Source: Hyphomicrobiales bacterium
GTDB taxonomy: Bacteria > Pseudomonadota > Alphaproteobacteria > Rhizobiales > Xanthobacteraceae
Assembly: GCA_017305515.1 (NCBI GenBank)
Contig: JAFKKP010000316.1
Coordinates: forward strand, 1 to 33,466
Length of the DNA: 33,466 bases
Direction: 5' to 3'
Part shown: piece by piece, positions 25,942 to 33,466 of the stretch
Position numbering within the stretch: position 1 is the first letter of the stretch
Layout: the number at the start of each line of letters is the position of its first letter
The notes under the pieces: model-generated
The model's input: only the letters and a program-made list of their open reading frames with translations
Told to the model about the DNA's origin: nothing
Databases searched by the model: none
Made by a program: the position numbers and the translations under genes

Positions 25942-26220
25942 CTAGTTCATTCCCTGCAACGTCTTCGTCAGCCTGTCGATGCGGCAGGCGAGCCGCTCGT
26001 CCACCGCAGCCGGGCCTCTTTCGCTGTTGGTCTTGCTGTAGCAGAGATCGAGCGCCTTTGCGTTGATAGCCGCGTTCAGCCTGTCGATTTCCTTCGACAT
26101 GCAGCTTCGCCACATGAGTTTGGTTTTGTGATTGTCGCAGGTCGCAGCTTGCGCTGCCGGCGAATTGATCGCGGCTGCTGCGATAGCGAAGATAGCTGCG
26201 ATAGTTAATTTGGTTTTCAT
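25942..26220 (-). CDS. Small secreted four-cysteine protein
   Basis: A 92-residue protein with a clear signal peptide (MKTKLTIAAIFAIAAAAINS, cleavage after AAQA) and a mature part of about 67 residues with four cysteines in the order TCDNHK, RSCMSKEIDRLN, DLCYSK and LACRID, which could make two disulfides in the periplasm. The WRSC ... LN arrangement faintly recalls DUF1311/LprI-type lysozyme-inhibitor domains, but not enough to name it. The ATG at 26220 is chosen because it begins the signal peptide. It lies 67 bases downstream of the uracil-DNA glycosylase gene on the same strand. Function unknown. Confidence 0.7.
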   Translation of the reverse strand: MKTKLTIAAIFAIAAAAINSPAAQAATCDNHKTKLMWRSCMSKEIDRLNAAINAKALDLCYSKTNSERGPAAVDERLACRIDRLTKTLQGMN

Positions 26221-26287
26221 GGAGCATTCCAATCGTGAAATTTGACGGATTGTTCCGCTGCCTGCGGTGAAAGGCAAGCGCGATTGT

Positions 26288-26989
26288 TCAGGCGGCTAGA
26301 TATTCACGCACGCTCGCGAAGACGGCCCTGAACATTGCCGGTGTCAGCCGCCGCGTGTTGGTGTTGTAGCGCGAGCAGTGATAGCTGTCGAAAAGCCTGA
26401 TGGGTCCGGCCTGAAACTCTCCGCCGTGCGAAAACGGCGCGTCCTGCGCGCGCACGCCGAGCGCCTTCAGCGTCGAATCGTGCGAGACGCGGCCGAGCAT
26501 GACGATCGCGCGCAAGTTCTGCATGTCGTCGAGTGTCGCCTTGAGAAACGGGCGGCACGTCGCGATTTCCTTTGGCAGAGGTTTGTTCTGCGGCGGCACG
26601 CAGCGCACCGCGTTGGAGATGCGGCAATCGGCGAGCGTCAGCCCGTCGTCGGGGCGCTCATCGTAGATACCCGAGGCGAAGCCGAATTCGAGCAACGTCG
26701 CATAGAGCAGATCGCCGGCGTAATCTCCGGTGAACGGGCGGCCGGTGCGATTGGCGCCTTGAAGTCCGGGCGCAAGGCCGACGATCAGGAGTGCAGCGTC
26801 GCGGCCGCCGAACGACGGCACCGGCGCATTGAACCAGTCGCGCTCGCGCGCCTGATTGGCGTGGCGAAAGGCGGCAAGCCGCGGGCAGAGAGGGCAGTCG
26901 TGCGAAGGCTCGGACGAGGAAAGCGCCGGCCCGGTAACATTGCTCCGGGCCGGGTTTTTCAGTTTCTCAATCTTCGTAGTCTTCGTCAT
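26288..26989 (-). CDS. Family 5 uracil-DNA glycosylase (UDGb type, Fe-S)
   Basis: A 233-residue DNA repair enzyme that removes uracil (and related bases in this family) from DNA. Four cysteines, C32 and C35 in CPLCPRL, C130 in NAVRCVPP and C145 in EIATCRPFL, are spaced as in the [4Fe-4S] family 4/5 enzymes. The first active-site motif GLAPGLQGANRTGRPFTGDYAG lacks the acidic residue of family 4 and matches family 5, as does SYHCSRYNTNTRRLTP near the C-terminus; the cysteine in SYHCS, where relatives usually have proline, is unusual. ATG 26989 has GAGG seven bases upstream. It overlaps the end of the NYN gene by 23 bases. Confidence 0.9.
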   Translation of the reverse strand: MTKTTKIEKLKNPARSNVTGPALSSSEPSHDCPLCPRLAAFRHANQARERDWFNAPVPSFGGRDAALLIVGLAPGLQGANRTGRPFTGDYAGDLLYATLLEFGFASGIYDERPDDGLTLADCRISNAVRCVPPQNKPLPKEIATCRPFLKATLDDMQNLRAIVMLGRVSHDSTLKALGVRAQDAPFSHGGEFQAGPIRLFDSYHCSRYNTNTRRLTPAMFRAVFASVREYLAA

Positions 26990-27608
26990 CGCCTCGCGGT
27001 GCAATCGTGCTCGTCGTGCGCTGCAAGAATTGCGGCGTGTGCTGACGAGGTTCACGCGGTTCGCGCGGAGCAGGGCGCTCGCTCGGATCGCGGCCGAGCT
27101 TGGATTGTAGCTGGACCAGATCCGTAAAGACATCCGCCTGGCGGCGCAATTCGTCGGCGATCATCGGCGGCTGGCTTGCAATGGTGGAGATCACGGTAAC
27201 GCGGACGCCGCGGCGCTGCACGGCTTCGACCAGTGAGCGGAAGTCGCCGTCGCCCGAAAACAGCACCATCTCATCGATCTTCTCGGCCAATTCCATCGCG
27301 TCGACCGCGAGTTCGATGTCCATGTTACCCTTGACCTTGCGGCGGCCGGAGGCATCCACGAATTCCTTGGTCGCCTTGGTGACGACGGTGTAGCCGTTGT
27401 AATCCAGCCAGTCGATCAGCGGGCGGATCGACGAATATTCCTGATCTTCGATGATCGCCGTGTAGTAGAAGGCCCGCACCAGAGTGCCACGGCTCTGGAA
27501 TTCGAGAAGCAGGCGTTTGTAGTCGATGTCGAACCCGAGCGTGCGGGCGGTTGCGTAGAGGTTTGCACCGTCAATAAACAGCGCGATCTTGTTGGTGGCA
27601 GAAGGCAT
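26967..27608 (-). CDS. NYN-domain protein (LabA/DUF88 family, putative nuclease)
   Basis: A 213-residue PIN-like protein. Metal-binding acidic residues are in place: D13 in LFIDGANLYATA, D97 and D103 in KGNMDIELAVDAMELA, and D120/D122 in LFSGDGDFRSLVEAV. The domain covers about residues 6-170. The tail (about 175-213) is rich in Arg, Pro and Glu and ends in an acidic DDEDYED, probably disordered. NYN proteins are expected to be RNases or otherwise act on RNA; a target is not known here. It is the first gene of a minus-strand group with the overlapping uracil-DNA glycosylase, and faces away from rpoZ. Confidence 0.9.
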   Translation of the reverse strand: MPSATNKIALFIDGANLYATARTLGFDIDYKRLLLEFQSRGTLVRAFYYTAIIEDQEYSSIRPLIDWLDYNGYTVVTKATKEFVDASGRRKVKGNMDIELAVDAMELAEKIDEMVLFSGDGDFRSLVEAVQRRGVRVTVISTIASQPPMIADELRRQADVFTDLVQLQSKLGRDPSERPAPREPREPRQHTPQFLQRTTSTIAPRGDDEDYED

Positions 27609-27961
27609 AAGTTTGGTCTCGCATCATTGTTGAAACGTTTTTGGCGCGGCCCAAGCATCCGCGCATTCCCAAGTCAGTAATCGTTCGTCGATTGTATGTG
27701 TCCGCGGGCAGCGGTTCGGAGGTATCCGACGGCGCTGCCGATGAAAAACCCCGCCGCGTCAGTTCGGATTTCATAATCTTGAAGCAATGCAGCGATTTCT
27801 TGTCCATTCAACTTATTGGGCGCGTCGAAATGCCTGCTCTGCTCGATTGGAAGGCCGCCTATACTGCGAAATTCGCGAAAATCAGCTTGCAGAGCGGCCT
27901 TTACAGCTATACCTAGACCGCATAGCGACACATTCCAGACCCAGATTCGGAGCGACTGCCG
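27609..27961. other. 353-base divergent control region between NYN gene and rpoZ
   Basis: No credible gene. Possible rpoZ promoter pieces are TTGCAG (27887-27892) with TATACC (27908-27913) at a short 15-base spacing, and a TATACT at 27860-27865 lacking a clear -35. The promoter of the NYN gene must also lie here but is not obvious. Frames across the region have poor codon use. Confidence 0.4.
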
Positions 27962-28354
27962 ATGGCGCGCGTGACTGTTGAGGATTGCATCGACAAGGTC
28001 GATAACCGGTTCGACCTCGTTCTGCTGGCCGCGCATCGTGCGCGCATGATTTCGTCCGGTTCGCAGATCACCGTCGATCGCGATAACGACAAGAATCCCG
28101 TCGTTTCCCTTCGAGAAATCGCCGAAACCACCGTTTCGCCTGAGGATCTGAAGGAAGAACTGGTTCATTCGCTTCAGAAATTCGTCGAAGTTGACGAGCC
28201 TGAACCCGATACGGTGCCTCTGATCGGCTCGGCCGGTGCATCCGTGGACGCCGACGACACCGAAGTGGCCGTCGAGCGCATGACGGAGGAAGAACTGCTG
28301 AAGGGCCTCGAAGGCCTTGCCCCCCCGGAGGAGCAGCCCGAGGAAGACGAATAA
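27962..28354 (+). CDS. rpoZ: RNA polymerase omega subunit
   Basis: A 130-residue subunit that helps assemble the RNA polymerase beta' subunit. [20 protein letters not shown] (1-20), [20 protein letters not shown] and [12 protein letters not shown] are the conserved omega core; the long acidic C-terminal tail (about residues 75-130, ending EEQPEEDE) is usual in alphaproteobacteria. In E. coli omega forms part of a ppGpp site on the polymerase, and here, as in E. coli, rpoZ is directly upstream of the (p)ppGpp synthetase/hydrolase gene. A terminator separates the two. Confidence 0.97.
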   Translation: MARVTVEDCIDKVDNRFDLVLLAAHRARMISSGSQITVDRDNDKNPVVSLREIAETTVSPEDLKEELVHSLQKFVEVDEPEPDTVPLIGSAGASVDADDTEVAVERMTEEELLKGLEGLAPPEEQPEEDE

Positions 28355-28403
28355 TCGTCGCGGGGACGCCTTACAGCATCCCCAATTCGCCGTTGAGTTT
28401 CAG

Positions 28404-28437
28404 AAGGCCCGGAGACCGCTCCGGGCCTTTGCTTTTA
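28404..28437 (+). terminator. Intrinsic terminator of rpoZ
   Basis: AAGGCCCGGAG (28404-28414) pairs perfectly with CTCCGGGCCTT (28419-28429) around ACCG, followed by TGCTTTTATT. Placed 50 bases after the rpoZ stop, it should limit read-through into the rel gene. Confidence 0.85.
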
Positions 28438-28533
28438 TTGACCATTTTAGCGTCTTCCTTGCGGTCGCCACAGAAGGCGGTGATATTGTGAATGCGGGTT
28501 CCTTCTGGGAATCCGGCCACAAGGGCATCGTTC

Positions 28534-30825
28534 ATGGCGATCTGGCGCCGTAATTCACAGCAGGCTCAGGCTACCGCCGACGCGGTCGCGGCGGTTCCTG
28601 TTGCGTCAGTGGCGGCACCGGCCAAGAAGCAGACCCGCGCAGGGATGATGCGGCAATACGATCTGGTCGATCGCGTCCGCGCCTACAATCCCAATACCGA
28701 TGAGGACATGCTCAACCGCGCCTACGTCTATGCGATGAAGGCGCATGGCGAGCAGAAGCGCGCTTCCGGAGATCCTTACTTTTCCCATCCGCTCGAAGTC
28801 GCCGCGATCCTCACCGATCTCAAGCTCGATGACGCGACGATTGTTGCGGCGCTGTTGCACGACACGATCGAAGACACCGAAGCCACGCGCGCGGAGATCG
28901 ACAAGACATTCGGCCGCGAGATCGGCGCCCTGGTCGAGGGCCTGACGAAACTCAAGCGGCTCGAACTCGTTTCGCGCGAGGCGAAGCAGGCCGAGAATCT
29001 GCGCAAGCTGTTGCTTGCGATTGCCGACGACGTGCGCGTGCTTCTCATCAAGCTTGCAGACCGCTTGCACAACATGCGCACGTTGGAATTCGTGCCGCCG
29101 GCTTCGCGCCGCCGCATTGCGGAGGAAACGCTCGATATCTACGCGCCGCTCGCGGGCCGCATGGGCATGCAGGAGATGCGCGAGGAACTGGAGGAGCTGT
29201 CGTTCCGGGTTCTCGACCCGCAGGCCTATGCGGTCGTCACGCAACGCCTCGATGCGCTGGCGGATCGCAATAAGAATCTGATCGGCGAGATCGAGAGTCA
29301 GCTCGGAACGATTTTGAAGAAGAACGGTATTTCCGCCGTCGTGAAAGGCCGCCGCAAACATCCGTTCTCGATCTGGGTGAAGATGGAGCGCAAGTCCGTC
29401 GGCTTCGAGCAGCTTTCGGATATTTTCGGTTTCCGCATCATCGTCAACAGCGTCGCCGAGGCCTATCGCACGCTCGGCATCGTTCACACCACATGGCCGG
29501 TCGTGCCGGGACGCTTCAAGGACTACATCTCGACGCCGAAGCAGAACGACTATCGCTCGATCCACACGACCGTAATCGGCCCAACCAACCAGCGCGTCGA
29601 ACTGCAAATTCGTACCGAGGACATGGATCAGATTGCCGAATACGGCATCGCGGCGCACGCGTTCTACAAGGACGGCGTCGGCACGCCCAACGAGTTGCTT
29701 CAGCGCGAGTCCAATGCGTTCGCCTGGCTGCGGCATACGGTCGAAGTGCTTTCGGAAAGCGCAAATCCGGAAGAATTCCGCGAACACACCAAAATGGAGC
29801 TGTTCCACGATCAGGTGTTCGGCTTCACGCCGAAGGGAAAGCTGATCGCGCTGCCGCGCCATGCCAACGTGATCGATTTTGCCTATGCCGTGCACACCGA
29901 TGTCGGCAACAGCGCGGTCGGTTGCAAGATCAACGGCAAGTTCGCGCCGTTGGCTTCTGAACTGGACAACGGCGACGAAGTCGAAGTGCTGACATCGAAG
30001 GCGCAGTCCGCGCCGCCGATTGCGTGGGAATCTCTCGCCGTGACCGGCAAGGCGAGGGCTGCGATCCGCCGCGCCACGCGCACCGCCGTTCGCGATCAAT
30101 ATGCGGGACTGGGGCGGCGTATCGTCGAGCGATTATTCATGCGCGCGAAGATTGCCTATGCGGACGACAAGCTGAAAGGCGCGCTGCCGCGGCTTGCGCG
30201 ATCTTCAATCGACGATGTATTCGCCGCCGTGGGCCGCAGCGAAATGAAGGCGTCGGATGTCGCCCGCGCGATGTATCCCGACTACAAGGAAGAGGCGCGC
30301 AGCGGCACCAAGAAGAAAATCCCCTTCAAGCGCGTGAGATCGAAGCTGACGCGGGCTGCTGCGGACACGCCGGCTGCGATTCCGATCAAGGGCATCAATA
30401 ACGACCTGCCGGTGAAGTTCGCGCCCAATGGCGGCGCGGTGCCGGGCGATCGCATCGTCGGCATCGTCACGCCCAAGCAGGGCATTACGATCTATCCGAT
30501 CCAGTCGCCGGCGCTGAAGGATTTCGAGGACGAGCCGGAACGTTGGATCGACGTGCGCTGGGATACGGAAGAAGCTGCACCGCGCAGATTCCCGGCGCGC
30601 CTTCTGGTGCAGAACGTCAACGAGCCGGGAAGCCTCGCGCAGGTGGCGACCGTCATCGCCGAGCATGACGGCAATATCGACAACATCAGCATGAGCCGCC
30701 GTTCACCCGATTTCACCGAACTGACCATCGATCTTGAGGTCTATGATCTCAAGCATCTCAACGGTATCATCGCGCAATTGCGCGCCAAGGCCGTCGTCGC
30801 GCGTGTCGAACGCGTGAACGGATAG
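28534..30825 (+). CDS. rel: Bifunctional (p)ppGpp synthetase/hydrolase (RelA/SpoT homologue)
   Basis: A 763-residue stringent-response enzyme. The HD hydrolase domain is intact (about 56-200): YFSHPLEVA, then ALLHDTIEDTEATR with H109-D110, and LIKLADRLHNMRTL. The synthetase follows (about 250-385) with RFKDYISTPKQNDYRSIHT and RVELQIRTEDMDQIAEYGIA; next come a TGS domain (about 410-475, FGFTPKGKLIALPRHANVIDFAYAVH begins it) and a C-terminal ACT domain (EPGSLAQVATVIAEHDGNID). Both activities should be present, as in the single Rel enzyme of most alphaproteobacteria. ATG 28534 follows AAGGG (28521-28525); ATG 28492 or the ATGs at 28645/28648, where conservation begins, are alternatives. Confidence 0.95.
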   Translation: MAIWRRNSQQAQATADAVAAVPVASVAAPAKKQTRAGMMRQYDLVDRVRAYNPNTDEDMLNRAYVYAMKAHGEQKRASGDPYFSHPLEVAAILTDLKLDDATIVAALLHDTIEDTEATRAEIDKTFGREIGALVEGLTKLKRLELVSREAKQAENLRKLLLAIADDVRVLLIKLADRLHNMRTLEFVPPASRRRIAEETLDIYAPLAGRMGMQEMREELEELSFRVLDPQAYAVVTQRLDALADRNKNLIGEIESQLGTILKKNGISAVVKGRRKHPFSIWVKMERKSVGFEQLSDIFGFRIIVNSVAEAYRTLGIVHTTWPVVPGRFKDYISTPKQNDYRSIHTTVIGPTNQRVELQIRTEDMDQIAEYGIAAHAFYKDGVGTPNELLQRESNAFAWLRHTVEVLSESANPEEFREHTKMELFHDQVFGFTPKGKLIALPRHANVIDFAYAVHTDVGNSAVGCKINGKFAPLASELDNGDEVEVLTSKAQSAPPIAWESLAVTGKARAAIRRATRTAVRDQYAGLGRRIVERLFMRAKIAYADDKLKGALPRLARSSIDDVFAAVGRSEMKASDVARAMYPDYKEEARSGTKKKIPFKRVRSKLTRAAADTPAAIPIKGINNDLPVKFAPNGGAVPGDRIVGIVTPKQGITIYPIQSPALKDFEDEPERWIDVRWDTEEAAPRRFPARLLVQNVNEPGSLAQVATVIAEHDGNIDNISMSRRSPDFTELTIDLEVYDLKHLNGIIAQLRAKAVVARVERVNG

Positions 30826-30872
30826 CGTTTTCAAGCGAAGTGGGAACCGGTTCGCGTCAAGAAAACGCGTCA
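30824..30872. repeat. Dispersed palindromic repeat between rel and pdxJ
   Basis: GCGTTTTC (30825-30832) and GAAAACGC (30861-30868) are perfect outer arms. Between them lie GCGAA/TTCGC and a central AACCGGTT, so the whole is an imperfect palindrome of about 44 bases. The left arm overlaps the last base of the rel stop codon. I recall near-identical GCGTTTTC-AGCGAAGTGG-ACCGGTTCGCGT repeats scattered through Bradyrhizobium-type genomes. It may serve as a transcript-end structure. Confidence 0.75.
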
Positions 30873-30900
30873 GAATAAAATCATCGAATTCGGAAAGTTC

Positions 30901-31668
30901 ATGTCTTCAATTCCGCCGCTCCGCCTTGGGGTCAATGTCGATCACGTTGCCACGTTGCGTAACGCCCGCGATGGCGCATCGCCGGATCCCGTGCGCGCCG
31001 CATTGCTCGCGATCGAGGCGGGCGCGGACGGCATCACCGCGCATTTGCGCGAGGATCGGCGTCACATCCGCGACGAGGACATGGCGCGGCTGAAAGCGGA
31101 AATTTCCAAGCCACTGAATTTCGAGATGGCGGCGACCGCCGACATGCTGCGGATTTCGCTTGCGACCAGGCCGCATGCGGTGTGTCTCGTGCCGGAGCGG
31201 CGCGAGGAATTGACGACGGAGGGCGGACTCGATGTCATCGGCCAGCGCGAGGCGCTCGCACCTTTCATCGCGCGCCTGAACGATGCTGGTATTCGCGTGT
31301 CGCTCTTCATCGCAGCCGATCCGGTGCAGATCGAGATGGCGGCGAAGTTGAAAGCGCCGGTGATCGAGCTTCACACCGGCGCGTGGTGCGACGCGATTTC
31401 CGACGCTCACGATTCGAAAGCGGAACTGGAGTGGAATCGCATTGTCGAAGGCGCTAAATTAGCGAAAGCTGCGGGCCTTGAAGTTCACGCCGGGCACGGC
31501 CTCGACTACAAGACCGCGCAGACCATCGCCGCGCTGCCGCAGATCGTCGAACTCAACATCGGTTACTTCATGATGGGTGAGGCGTTGTTCGTCGGCCTCG
31601 CGCAGACCGTGCGCGACATGAGGGCGGCGATGGACCGCGGCCGCAAGACGCTTCAGGCATACTTATGA
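30901..31668 (+). CDS. pdxJ: Pyridoxine 5'-phosphate synthase
   Basis: A 255-residue TIM-barrel enzyme that condenses 1-deoxyxylulose 5-phosphate with 3-amino-2-oxopropyl phosphate to form pyridoxine 5'-phosphate in the DXP-dependent vitamin B6 route. Landmarks are [19 protein letters not shown] (about 7-25), [14 protein letters not shown] (about 44-57), [28 protein letters not shown] and [13 protein letters not shown], and [12 protein letters not shown] near the end. Length is normal. It begins after the palindromic repeat and its stop overlaps the acpS start as ATGA. Confidence 0.97.
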   Translation: MSSIPPLRLGVNVDHVATLRNARDGASPDPVRAALLAIEAGADGITAHLREDRRHIRDEDMARLKAEISKPLNFEMAATADMLRISLATRPHAVCLVPERREELTTEGGLDVIGQREALAPFIARLNDAGIRVSLFIAADPVQIEMAAKLKAPVIELHTGAWCDAISDAHDSKAELEWNRIVEGAKLAKAAGLEVHAGHGLDYKTAQTIAALPQIVELNIGYFMMGEALFVGLAQTVRDMRAAMDRGRKTLQAYL

Positions 31669-32078
31669 TTATCGGCGTCGGCTCGGACATCATCGACATC
31701 ACGCGAATCGAAAAAGTGATCGGCCGTCACGGCGATCGTTTCCTCGATCGAATTTTCACCGATGCGGAACGCGCCAAGGCCGAGCGCCGGTCGAAAATGC
31801 CGAAACTCGTGTGGGCGACTTACGCCAAGCGGTTTGCGGCGAAGGAAGCCTGCTCCAAGGCGCTCGGAACCGGAATCCGTCAGGGCGTGTGGTGGCGCGA
31901 CATGGGCGTCGTCAACATGCCGGGCGGGCGGCCGAGCATGAAGCTGACCGGAGGGGCGCTGGCGCGGCTTGAGAAATTGACGCCGCCGGGGCACGAAGCG
32001 CGGATCGATCTCACCATCACGGACGACTGGCCGCTGGCGCAGGCCTTCGTGATTATTTCGGCAATCCCTCTGCGTTAG
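31665..32078 (+). CDS. acpS: Holo-[acyl-carrier-protein] synthase
   Basis: A 137-residue phosphopantetheinyl transferase that moves 4'-phosphopantetheine from CoA to apo-ACP, activating fatty-acid synthesis. The two magnesium-binding signatures are seen: [16 protein letters not shown] with D8, and [17 protein letters not shown] with E61; [12 protein letters not shown] is also typical. The start is the ATG overlapping the pdxJ stop (ATGA). Order pdxJ-acpS-lepB-rnc is widespread in proteobacteria, coupling cell-envelope and lipid functions in one transcript. Confidence 0.96.
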   Translation: MIIGVGSDIIDITRIEKVIGRHGDRFLDRIFTDAERAKAERRSKMPKLVWATYAKRFAAKEACSKALGTGIRQGVWWRDMGVVNMPGGRPSMKLTGGALARLEKLTPPGHEARIDLTITDDWPLAQAFVIISAIPLR

Positions 32079-32253
32079 TTCTCGGCAATAGTGCTAACCT
32101 CAAAAATCCCGCGCTTTCTCAGCACCTTACCGAAGTTTCATACACGGCAGATTGATTGCGCGCCAACCGCCAACGGTCTAAAACCCGCGCGGGTGATTTG
32201 GGACGCCTGCGGGCCGACTCTCCGAATTCGCAATATCAGGATCAGACAGAGCA

Positions 32254-33012
32254 ATGAGCGTGACAACACCTGCCAAAACCGAAGGCGGCGCCGGCGAAAC
32301 CATCCGCGTCGTCATTCATGCGCTCATCATTGCGCTGGTGATCCGCACCTTCCTGTTTCAGCCTTTCAACATCCCGTCCGGCTCGATGAAGGCGACGCTG
32401 CTGGTCGGCGACTATCTGTTCGTCTCGAAATATTCCTACGGCTACACGCATTATTCGATCCCGCTTTCGCCGCGCCTGTTTTCGGGTCGCATCTTCGGCT
32501 CGGAGCCGAATCGCGGCGACATCGTCGTCTTCCGCCTGCCGAAGGATGACACCACCGACTACATCAAGCGCGTGATCGGTCTGCCGGGCGACCGTGTGCA
32601 GATGAAAGAAGGCCTGCTCTATATCAACGACGTGCCGATCAAGCGCGAACGCCTGCCGGACTATGTCGGCGAAGATCCCTGCGGCTCGGACGCAACCGCG
32701 CGCGTCAAGCAATGGCAGGAAACGCTGCCGAACAACGTGACCTACAAGACGCTCGATTGCGTTGACAATGGTTTCTACGACACGACCAACGTTTACACCG
32801 TGCCGCCGGGCCACTTCTTCATGATGGGCGACAACCGCGACAACTCGACCGACAGCCGCGTGCTGTCCGCCGTCGGATATGTGCCGTTCGAGAACATCAT
32901 CGGCCGCGCGCAGATGATTTTCTTCTCGATTGCCGAGGGTGAACAGGCCTGGCAAATCTGGCGCTGGCCTTTCGCCGTGCGCTGGAATCGCATCTTCTCC
33001 ATCGTGCGATGA
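32254..33012 (+). CDS. lepB: Signal peptidase I
   Basis: A 252-residue inner-membrane serine protease that removes signal peptides from exported proteins. One N-terminal membrane helix (about 17-35, VVIHALIIALVIRTFLFQPF) is followed by the catalytic S44 in NIPSGSMKATLLVGDYLFV, the general base K105 in DYIKRVIGLPGD, and MMGDNRDNSTDSR (box E). An extra segment with two cysteines (EDPCGSD and TLDCVDN) lies between, usual for this family's larger members. A 175-base gap separates it from acpS; no promoter was fixed in it. Its TGA overlaps the rnc start as ATGA. Confidence 0.96.
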   Translation: MSVTTPAKTEGGAGETIRVVIHALIIALVIRTFLFQPFNIPSGSMKATLLVGDYLFVSKYSYGYTHYSIPLSPRLFSGRIFGSEPNRGDIVVFRLPKDDTTDYIKRVIGLPGDRVQMKEGLLYINDVPIKRERLPDYVGEDPCGSDATARVKQWQETLPNNVTYKTLDCVDNGFYDTTNVYTVPPGHFFMMGDNRDNSTDSRVLSAVGYVPFENIIGRAQMIFFSIAEGEQAWQIWRWPFAVRWNRIFSIVR

Positions 33013-33466
33013 GCAACGAAACGGCAATCTCAAAATCCTCGTTGAAGGCTGCTGACGGTTTGGCGTCCGAGACCGGTGCCAAGCCTGCGAAGACCAAGCG
33101 CAAGAAAAAGGCCGCGCGGACTTCGGCAGCTAAGGCAGCAACGAAGCTCGTCGAGGAGCGTATCGGACATTCGTTTGCCGATAGCGCGCTGCTGACGACC
33201 GCATTCACGCATGTTTCCGCGCTGAAGTCAGCGCGCCGTACCGACAGCTATCAGCGTCTCGAATTTCTCGGCGACCATGTTCTTGGATTGATCGTGTCGG
33301 ACATGTTGTATCGCGCGTTTCCGAAAGCCGATGAGGGCGAGTTGTCCAAGCGGCTGGCGGATCTTGTGCGCAAGGAAGCCTGCGCGGATGTTGCGCGCTC
33401 GCTCGGTTTTGAGGAAGCGATCAAGCTCGGCAGCGTCGGAGCGGGTGCCGGAGCGCGGCTGCGCAA
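33009..33466 (+). CDS. rnc: Ribonuclease III (N-terminal part, cut by window edge)
   Basis: Double-stranded-RNA endonuclease that matures rRNA and many regulatory RNAs. 152 codons are visible. The signature YQRLEFLGDHVLGLIVSDML lies about residues 80-99, in which the D of GD binds catalytic magnesium, and the dimer helix DEGELSKRLADLVRKEA follows. The first 50 residues are an unusual extension rich in Lys, Ala, Ser and Thr (AKPAKTKRKKKAARTSAAKA) before the normal start of the fold at KLVEERIGHSF. The ATG overlaps the lepB stop (ATGA). The C-terminal catalytic residues and dsRNA-binding domain lie outside the window. Confidence 0.95.
   Translation, partial: MSNETAISKSSLKAADGLASETGAKPAKTKRKKKAARTSAAKAATKLVEERIGHSFADSALLTTAFTHVSALKSARRTDSYQRLEFLGDHVLGLIVSDMLYRAFPKADEGELSKRLADLVRKEACADVARSLGFEEAIKLGSVGAGAGARLR

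Noticed and set aside
27641-27916. 91-codon plus-strand frame upstream of rpoZ
   Set aside because: It lies in the divergent control region, lacks a ribosome site, and includes likely promoter sequence.
28606-30099. 497-codon open frame on the minus strand
   Set aside because: Antisense to the well-supported rel gene and without any recognisable protein feature.
1-33466. CRISPR array, insertion sequence, prophage or integrase gene
   Set aside because: No regularly spaced repeats, transposase, integrase or phage structural motifs were found on either strand.

Overview
The window looks like chromosomal core DNA of an alphaproteobacterium of the order Hyphomicrobiales (Rhizobiales), most likely the Bradyrhizobium / Rhodopseudomonas / Afipia group (Nitrobacteraceae). 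The basis is the gene order (pyrB, ruvX, gatC-gatA-gatB; slt-dapA-smpB; rpoZ-rel-pdxJ-acpS-lepB-rnc), the Porin_2-type outer-membrane porin, GC-rich DNA of roughly 60 percent (estimated by eye), and two dispersed intergenic repeats of a type I associate with this family. Genus-level assignment is inference. No phage, transposase, CRISPR array or plasmid gene was seen.

Left part (1-8.4 kb): truncated pyrB on the minus strand; a divergent pair of an AidB-type acyl-CoA dehydrogenase and a CPBP membrane protease with ATGA overlap; a palindromic repeat; a minus-strand pair ruvX and an AEC-type permease (TGATG overlap); a small membrane protein; a nitronate monooxygenase; then gatC, a 62-residue protein with a CxxC pair, and gatA.

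Middle part (8.5-14.4 kb): between gatA and gatB lies the most accessory-looking block, a TPR protein with a SAM methyltransferase domain, a TPR SPINDLY/OGT-family glycosyltransferase and, convergent to them, an FkbM-type methyltransferase with an unrecognised C-terminal region. I infer a protein or polysaccharide glycosylation and methylation module. It is followed by gatB.

Sparse part (15.9-18.4 kb): mostly non-coding, with a 30-residue lysine-rich H1-like peptide gene, a Sel1-type small protein and tRNA-Ser(GCU). A strongly expressed porin with a textbook terminator follows.

Right part (20-33.5 kb): alpha/beta hydrolase, lytic transglycosylase, dapA, mscL, smpB, a PrxQ/BCP-type peroxiredoxin, a small secreted cysteine protein, a family 5 uracil-DNA glycosylase overlapping a NYN-domain protein, rpoZ, the bifunctional (p)ppGpp synthetase/hydrolase gene, pdxJ, acpS, lepB and the start of rnc. 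Most adjacent pairs overlap or sit a few bases apart, so translational coupling is common.

Nothing here is a proven new system. The best candidates for something undescribed are the TPR-methyltransferase / OGT / FkbM block, the tiny lysine-rich protein in its unusual AT-motif-rich surroundings, and the 62-residue protein inside the gatCA operon.
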